From positions 1-38,282 of the IMG/VR virus record IMGVR_UViG_3300042731_011625: a stretch of 38,282 bases of DNA; one strand, written 5' to 3'. A program made the translations under genes and the position numbers. Shown piece after piece: positions 34,443 to 38,282 of this stretch. The notes below the pieces were generated by a model. It did not search any database. It saw only the letters and a program-made list of their open reading frames with translations, and was not told the DNA's origin. The stretch comes from a virus. How positions within the stretch are numbered: position 1 is the first letter of the stretch; each line of letters starts with the position of its first letter.

Positions 34443-34796
34443 TCAGCGCCGCGATTTCATCCGTGAGATGGCCTGGGACAGCCCGTCAACCGGGTAGCGC
34501 ACCAGGCGTCCGAGCCGGACCGCCGGGATGGGCCGGCGCGGTGCCGTAAGCGCCCACAGCGTCCGGCCCGAGACGGACAGCAGCTCGGCCGCCTCCCCGG
34601 GTGTGACGAGCAAGCGGTCAGGGAGGCCCGGTGGCGCCGGCGTCGGCGGGGGCGGCTGCTCCCGCCGAACGGTCGCGTGCTCCCCGGGCCGCCCGGCACG
34701 CCGTCGGGCTGCGCCGTCCTCGATCGCGTGAAGGAAGCGGACCAGGGCATCGGCCAAGCGGCCCGCGGCCGCCATCTCGTGCTCAGTCGGACGCAT
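34443..34796 (-). CDS. AlpA/excisionase-type HTH protein
   Basis: The 117-residue product starts at 34796 with a GAGGAG site. After a helical start (AGRLADALVRFLHAIEDGA) and a Pro-rich linker, the C-terminal part is a MerR/AlpA-type helix-turn-helix: LLVTPGEAAELLSVSGRTLW, then AVRLGRLVRYPVDGL. AlpA and excisionase proteins bind DNA at att sites or promoters. No integrase is seen in the window, so a pure regulatory role is also possible. Operator-like repeats lie 57-172 bases before the start codon. Confidence 0.8.
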   Translation of the reverse strand: MRPTEHEMAAAGRLADALVRFLHAIEDGAARRRAGRPGEHATVRREQPPPPTPAPPGLPDRLLVTPGEAAELLSVSGRTLWALTAPRRPIPAVRLGRLVRYPVDGLSQAISRMKSRR

Positions 34797-35333
34797 ATTC
34801 GGCTCCTCGGTAGGGATTTCTAGCGACCCCGTAGGCCTCCGTGGCCACAGTTCGCCCACGTTGGGCGACGTTGGCCCGTGGGGCGGCGGGATTGGGGTGG
34901 TAGGCAGGGCCAGGGCGGGCGGCCGGGCCCAACACGGGCCAACGTCGCGGCCCAGTGGCCAAGGTCGCGAGGGGCGCGACCGGCGAGCACCCCGTCGTGG
35001 GCCGGTGGCCGGCTGGGCCGGCAGGCGGGGCGAACCGTAGCGGCCGCATACGGCCCGTGTGTCCATTCCTCGCCCGCAGCCGTGTCTGGCCACTCCTGGC
35101 GGCCTGCCTGCGCAGGGGCCGCGTGGCGGCCGTCGGCGCAAAGTCGGACAACTGAAACAAACTCTGTCCCTACGCGTGGGTGTTCCCGCCGGCCTCGACT
35201 GTCATTCTGGCGAGGGAGGACCCATCGCGAACGCGCGCGAACTTCAAGCGCGCGCACGCGCGCCGTGACACGCAGCATCGTCGCGCGCCCTGGCATTTCG
35301 TCCTCGCGCGAGCACGCACGCTGGGTTTGTCCC
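34797..35333. other. GC-rich non-coding region before the AlpA-type gene
   Basis: This 537-bp stretch holds inverted and direct repeats (separate entry) and an alternating CG tract with a hairpin (GCGCGCG 35233-35239, CGCGCGC 35249-35255, loop AACTTCAAG). A long frame in the minus direction (34820 to 35530) is open across it and starts by ATGA overlap with the upstream replication gene, but its composition (Arg/Pro-rich) is that of a GC shadow. Confidence 0.5.
34853..34968. promoter_or_regulatory. operator-like repeat cluster upstream of AlpA-type gene
   Basis: A palindrome CGCCCA-CGT-TGGGCG covers 34853-34867. GCGACGTTGGCCCGTG (34865-34880) is the perfect inverse of CACGGGCCAACGTCGC (34933-34948). 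A third, near-identical copy GGCCAAGGTCGC is at 34957-34968. Hence GGCCAAcGTCGC occurs three times, once inverted. They lie 57-172 bases before the AlpA-type gene start, a place suited for autoregulation. The binding protein is not known. Confidence 0.55.
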
Positions 35334-35525
35334 GTTTCGTTTTGTGCGCCCCCCTTTAAGGGGCGCACAAAACGAAACGAAACCCTGCGTGCCGGACTCG
35401 TTTTGTGGCCGCCAAGCGAGTCACAAAACGAAACGCCGGATTCGTTTTGTGCGCCACCAAACACGCACAAAACGAAACCGCAGGCAATTCGTTTTGTGGT
35501 GTCCAAACGATTCACAAAACGAAAC
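35334..35525. repeat. array of four hairpins with conserved arms CGTTTTGTG/CACAAAACG
   Basis: Four inverted-repeat units stand in tandem. Unit 1: stem 35334-35352 with 35360-35378 (19 bp, 7-nt loop). Unit 2: 35398-35407 with 35422-35431 (10 bp, 14-nt loop). Unit 3: 35441-35453 with 35464-35476 (13 bp, 10-nt loop). Unit 4: 35488-35498 with 35513-35523 (11 bp, 14-nt loop). GTTTCGTTTTGTG (minus strand) is identical in all four. Units 2-4 have 14 bases between the GTG and CAC ends, and a TTGG core in the loop (minus strand). The arms are AT-rich in a GC-rich region. The array begins two bases after the stop of the PrimPol gene. No long T-run follows any unit. The repeats fall in different reading frames, so conservation is at the DNA/RNA level. 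Confidence 0.85.
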
Positions 35526-35526
35526 C

Positions 35527-37635
35527 TCATGGCTGCTCCTCGTCGGCTTGGGCGCCGGCCCGGGGCAGCTGATAGGTGAACGGGTGGTTCCGCTTGCCGT
35601 CGCCCTGCCGGCTCACCAGGCCGTCCGCATCGGCCATGCGGAGCAGGTTGTCCGCCGCCCACTTGGAGAGGCCGGCCCGCACGGCCTGGCCGATGATGGC
35701 CGACCGCGTGGCCGGCTCGTCGGTCACAAAGGCCGCGACGAACGACTCGGGCGACCAGTCGGACTTCTCGCCGCCATGCTTCCGACCGCTCTCGGACCGC
35801 AGCTGAGCCGCATCCAGGCTCTCATCCACGTTCCACACCGGGAACGCCCACCGCAGGCAGATCGGCTCGATGGGCGGCCAGGAGCGCACCGCCGCATCGA
35901 GCACGACCACACCGGCCTCCTCGTGCGGGCGCAGGATGAGGTGCGTATCCGTGGCCCGGCTCTGGGCGCCAGCCCCGGCCCCGACGTCGGTAATGGCCTT
36001 GGCCGACTGGCTGCCCTTGGTCGCGTGGTGGATCAGCACGAAGCAGCAGCCGAGGCGATCGGCGAAGGCGTCGATCCGGTTGTAGATGTTGGCCATGGTG
36101 CCGTTGTCGTTCTCGTCACCGCCGACGGGCATGAAGCGGTAGAAGGCGTCGAGCACGATGAGCTTGAAGCGCCCGGGCTCGACGCCCTCGAAGTAGGGGC
36201 CAAGCGAGAAGATGTCGCGCAGGCGGCCGCGCAGGTTGTCGACCAAGATGCGGTCGTTGATCTCGTGTCTGTTGACGCCGCGGGCGTCGGCGACGATGGG
36301 GATGCGGTGCGCGCTCGTCTCGCGGTGCAGCTCGTTATCGATGATGAGCACATCGCCGGCCTCGGTCGCGTAGCGGTCCAGCCAGGGGCGACCGGTGGCG
36401 ACCGCCATCGCCAGGTCGAGGGTGAGCCAGCTCTTTCCCGTCTTTGGAGGAGCGATGACATTCATCGTCTCGCCCTCGCGCAGCAGGCCGCGGACCACCG
36501 CCGGCCGCAGTCGCGGGTAGGCCTCGACGAGTTCCTTGACGGTGAGCGGCGCTGGCGAGAGCGGGCTGTCGGGCGCCGGCGGCGGGCCGGTGATGAAGGC
36601 AGACAGGTCGACGCCGTGCGTCTGGCCCGGCGCTTCGCCGTAGCCCTGGGCGGCCAGGGCCGCGGCCGCGGCGTTGAAGTCGCCGTTGTGCTCCAGCAGC
36701 GCGAGGACAGCGAAGGGTGAGTAGCCGTGGCGAGGCTCGAAGGGCGGGGCGTTACTGGAAAAGACGTAGAACACGCCGGCCCTGAGCGTCGCGCTCGTGC
36801 CCGCGGCCTTGCCGGGCCGGCGCCAGTACTCGTTCTCGCCCGCCCTGGCGAGCGTCCAGCCGTGGCGCTCGAGTATGCGGCGGGGGTCGCCGCGGTCGTT
36901 GAAGTCGTCGCCGGGGCGCAGGGCGGAGGGGGGTGCGCCCGGGGTGGTGTGTTGGGGGCCGTCAATGACCGGCCGCGGCACCTCGTCGAGGGCCCAGGCG
37001 CAGCCCAGTAGGATGTCGCGTTCGTCGGTGGTCAGCACGGGCGGCGCGCGGAGGTCGCCCTGGAGGAGTTCGTAGCCGTCCGAGGGCGCGCACAGGAACA
37101 CGCCGCCTTCGCCGCGGGTCTCGATGAGGGTCACGTCGACATGCCCCTGGCCGTCGGCGTCGGACCGGGGCTTGTACGTCTTGCCGTTGACCTTGATCGG
37201 CTCGGGTGCGTTGGTCTCGATGCGGCGTCGGGCGAGCGCGGTGTTGCCTGACACCTTCTGCTCGCAACGGTAGATGGCGTGCCGGCCGCCGGAGGGCGTG
37301 GACTCGAAGACGAGCCGGTCAGCCAGGCCGGGAGCAGCGGTCCCGACGGCGTCGCGCCACGCCTCGAACGCCTCGCCGCCGAGGTCGAAGTCGATCATCT
37401 CGAGGTGGCCGGAGACGGCGCCGCAGACGATGCACATCGCGCTGCCGTCGGTCGCGAACCACTTTTCGATCTCCTCGGGCGTGGGCAGGCGGCCTTGGTA
37501 TGGCTTCCACGTTCGTAAGGCGACGCGCTTCTCATCGCCGCGGCGGAGTGCCGGCAGGACGCACAGCCTGGCGGCGAGATAGGCCTTGGCTCGGGCCAGC
37601 GACTCGTTGTCGATTGGCGCTGCGTCCGCACCCAT
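35527..37635 (-). CDS. PrimPol/RecA-like ATPase replication protein
   Basis: The 702-residue product has an N-terminal primase-polymerase domain: MIDFDLGGEAF gives the catalytic Asp82-x-Asp84, and STPSGGRHAIYR (Ser115-Gly-Gly-Arg-His119) the nucleotide-binding line. A middle of about 200 residues includes a short zinc-free linker region. From about residue 370, LLREGETMNVIAPPKTGKSW forms a Walker A, followed by LIVLDAFYRFMPV and CCFVLIHHATKGS, which is the RepA/DnaB-like hexameric ATPase. A winged-helix-like end (RSAIIGQAVRAGLSKWAAD) may bind DNA. It should prime and unwind phage DNA. The start overlaps the helicase stop by one base (TGATG). Confidence 0.88.
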   Translation of the reverse strand: MGADAAPIDNESLARAKAYLAARLCVLPALRRGDEKRVALRTWKPYQGRLPTPEEIEKWFATDGSAMCIVCGAVSGHLEMIDFDLGGEAFEAWRDAVGTAAPGLADRLVFESTPSGGRHAIYRCEQKVSGNTALARRRIETNAPEPIKVNGKTYKPRSDADGQGHVDVTLIETRGEGGVFLCAPSDGYELLQGDLRAPPVLTTDERDILLGCAWALDEVPRPVIDGPQHTTPGAPPSALRPGDDFNDRGDPRRILERHGWTLARAGENEYWRRPGKAAGTSATLRAGVFYVFSSNAPPFEPRHGYSPFAVLALLEHNGDFNAAAAALAAQGYGEAPGQTHGVDLSAFITGPPPAPDSPLSPAPLTVKELVEAYPRLRPAVVRGLLREGETMNVIAPPKTGKSWLTLDLAMAVATGRPWLDRYATEAGDVLIIDNELHRETSAHRIPIVADARGVNRHEINDRILVDNLRGRLRDIFSLGPYFEGVEPGRFKLIVLDAFYRFMPVGGDENDNGTMANIYNRIDAFADRLGCCFVLIHHATKGSQSAKAITDVGAGAGAQSRATDTHLILRPHEEAGVVVLDAAVRSWPPIEPICLRWAFPVWNVDESLDAAQLRSESGRKHGGEKSDWSPESFVAAFVTDEPATRSAIIGQAVRAGLSKWAADNLLRMADADGLVSRQGDGKRNHPFTYQLPRAGAQADEEQP

Positions 37636-38282
37636 CAGAACGGAATCTCCTCATCCGACAGGCCGTACGGCGCTGCGACCGGCTCGGGCAGGTTGTCCGG
37701 GTCCTCCAGCCGCGGCGGGATGTCGCCGAGTTCGTACCCGACCATCCGCGGGTACTTCTCGCCGGACTTCTTCTCGATGGTGATGGTGAGCGTGGGCGCG
37801 AGCGCGCCGGCGCCCGCCAGGTCGACCGCTTCCTCGACCGTGGCCGGGACGGGCTCGTTCGAACGCTGCCGCCACCAGTGCTCGGCCTTCGCCCGGGCGT
37901 ACCCCCGGTGCTCGAAGCACAGCCACTCCCGGTACCAGGAGTTCAGGCCGCACTGGTAGTCGACCCGCATCGTCGGCGGGGCCTTGCCGGTCGGGTCGTC
38001 CCGCTTCCAGTGGACGTGGTAGGAGACCTCGCTGACCTCCTCCTCCCACCGCGATGTCTGCCCGGAGAGGATGTCGTCACTCGTTGCCGTCGCGTGGTGG
38101 GCCTGGGGTTGCCGCGGCGGGAACTGGTGGCCGCACTCGGGGCACGTCGCATAGCCGGTAGCGATCAGCGCATGACAGTCCGGGCACTCCTTGGCGGGCG
38201 CTTCGCCGCTGCCGGTCGGGCGGTCGCGCACGCGGATCTGATCAACCGGCCCGTGCCGCAGCACGTTGCCGCCGAAGTCAAG
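37635..38282 (-). CDS. DEAD/DEAH helicase, C-terminal part (runs off window)
   Basis: The open frame runs to the right edge without a start, so at least 215 C-terminal residues are present. It begins LDFGGNVLRHGPVDQIRVRD, the line I know from the end of the second RecA-like domain in phage superfamily 2 helicases. A zinc ribbon follows, CPDCHALIATGYATCPECG, with C-x2-C and C-x2-C pairs ten residues apart. A beta-rich end (VSYHVHWKRDD and later LTITIEKKSGEKYPRM) completes it. In phages such helicases act in replication start or recombination. The N-terminal ATPase domain lies outside. It is cotranscribed with the PrimPol gene. Confidence 0.8.
   Translation of the reverse strand, partial: LDFGGNVLRHGPVDQIRVRDRPTGSGEAPAKECPDCHALIATGYATCPECGHQFPPRQPQAHHATATSDDILSGQTSRWEEEVSEVSYHVHWKRDDPTGKAPPTMRVDYQCGLNSWYREWLCFEHRGYARAKAEHWWRQRSNEPVPATVEEAVDLAGAGALAPTLTITIEKKSGEKYPRMVGYELGDIPPRLEDPDNLPEPVAAPYGLSDEEIPF

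Larger units (their letters stand above)
11378..38282 (-). mobile_element. siphovirus-type prophage or phage-derived region (partial, right end outside window)
   Basis: Terminase, portal, capsid, connector, tail tube, chaperone and tape-measure genes are present in the usual order on the minus strand, with replication genes upstream. There is no sheath or baseplate set, so a long non-contractile tail is expected. Host-style genes end at 11230 and the last late gene ends at 11378, so the left boundary is probably in that 147-bp gap. I could not see an attachment repeat, a tRNA gene, an integrase, a repressor or a lysin. The structural frames are intact, so the element may still be able to form particles, but that cannot be decided here. 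Confidence 0.85.

Noticed and set aside
35334-35525. CRISPR array
   Set aside because: Repeats alternate in orientation, are 10-19 bases long, and their spacers are 10-15 bases with shared TTGG; there is no constant direct repeat of usual length and no cas gene.
35334-35525. Integron attC sites
   Set aside because: No GTTRRRY/RYYYAAC core pairs with L boxes, units are only about 40 bases and no integrase or cassette genes lie between them.
34820-35530. Coding frame of 236 residues after the PrimPol gene (minus strand, ATGA overlap)
   Set aside because: The repeated units fall in three different frames, the rest is Arg/Pro-rich as in GC shadows, and no domain is visible. It remains a weak possibility because of the ATGA overlap.

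Overview
The window looks like a chromosomal junction in a high-GC planctomycete, probably near Phycisphaerae, where host genes (about 1-11.2 kb) meet the late end of a siphovirus-type prophage or phage-derived region (about 11.4 kb to the right edge). The planctomycete signs are a GspM/PilO-like plus TPR lipoprotein pair, the remains of an ECF sigma factor coupled to a Ser/Thr kinase, a giant RHS/YD-repeat protein carrying a dockerin-like EF-hand block, and a membrane protein ending in a Cys4 ribbon of the CPxCGYD type. The taxonomic call is inference from gene style, not from a marker gene.

Host part. Positions 1-1103 hold two translationally coupled genes of a secretion/pilus-like cluster. 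Positions 1122-1621 hold a truncated sigma factor and kinase head that keep their ATGA overlap. A membrane-anchored protein of unknown function (1679-2419, minus) diverges from the RHS gene (2641-9174). A 41-bp hyphenated dyad lies between them. After the RHS gene come two unassigned genes with a less GC-rich style, a predicted exported protein and a membrane protein with a zinc ribbon.

Phage part, read on the minus strand from right to left: C-terminus of a DEAD/DEAH helicase, a PrimPol/RecA-like replication protein, a 192-bp array of four hairpins, an AlpA/excisionase-type regulator, a ParB-like/DNA methyltransferase fusion, a TerS-like protein, large terminase, a small zinc ribbon, a gpW-position protein, lambda-type portal, a fused prohead protease-capsid protein, a DUF2190-type decoration protein, a head-tail joining protein, a TM/coiled-coil protein, tail terminator, tail tube, tail-assembly chaperones with a probable -1 frameshift, a lipoprotein, a neck/tail-completion-like protein, tape measure, two tail-cluster proteins, and then a terminal trio of methyltransferase, DUF115-like protein and a Ser-rich protein with a Hint/intein-like domain. 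Most neighbours overlap by ATGA, GTGA or 8 bp, as in a compact late operon. There is no sheath gene, which fits a long non-contractile tail.

Three blocks run against the late operon on the plus strand. Positions 30806-32154 hold four small genes, including a histone H1-like/HARE-HTH fusion, closed by an intrinsic terminator. Positions 32314-33084 hold an orphan. Positions 25578-27802 hold two genes with PD-(D/E)XK-nuclease-like motifs, which could be cargo or defence genes. No integrase, repressor, endolysin, tRNA or att site could be recognised, so the right end of the element lies outside the window and the left end is only bracketed at about 11.23-11.38 kb.

The strongest items for follow-up are the hairpin array next to the replication gene, the Hint domain in the tail-end Ser-rich protein, the frameshift site in the tail chaperone, and the opposite-strand nuclease-like cargo.
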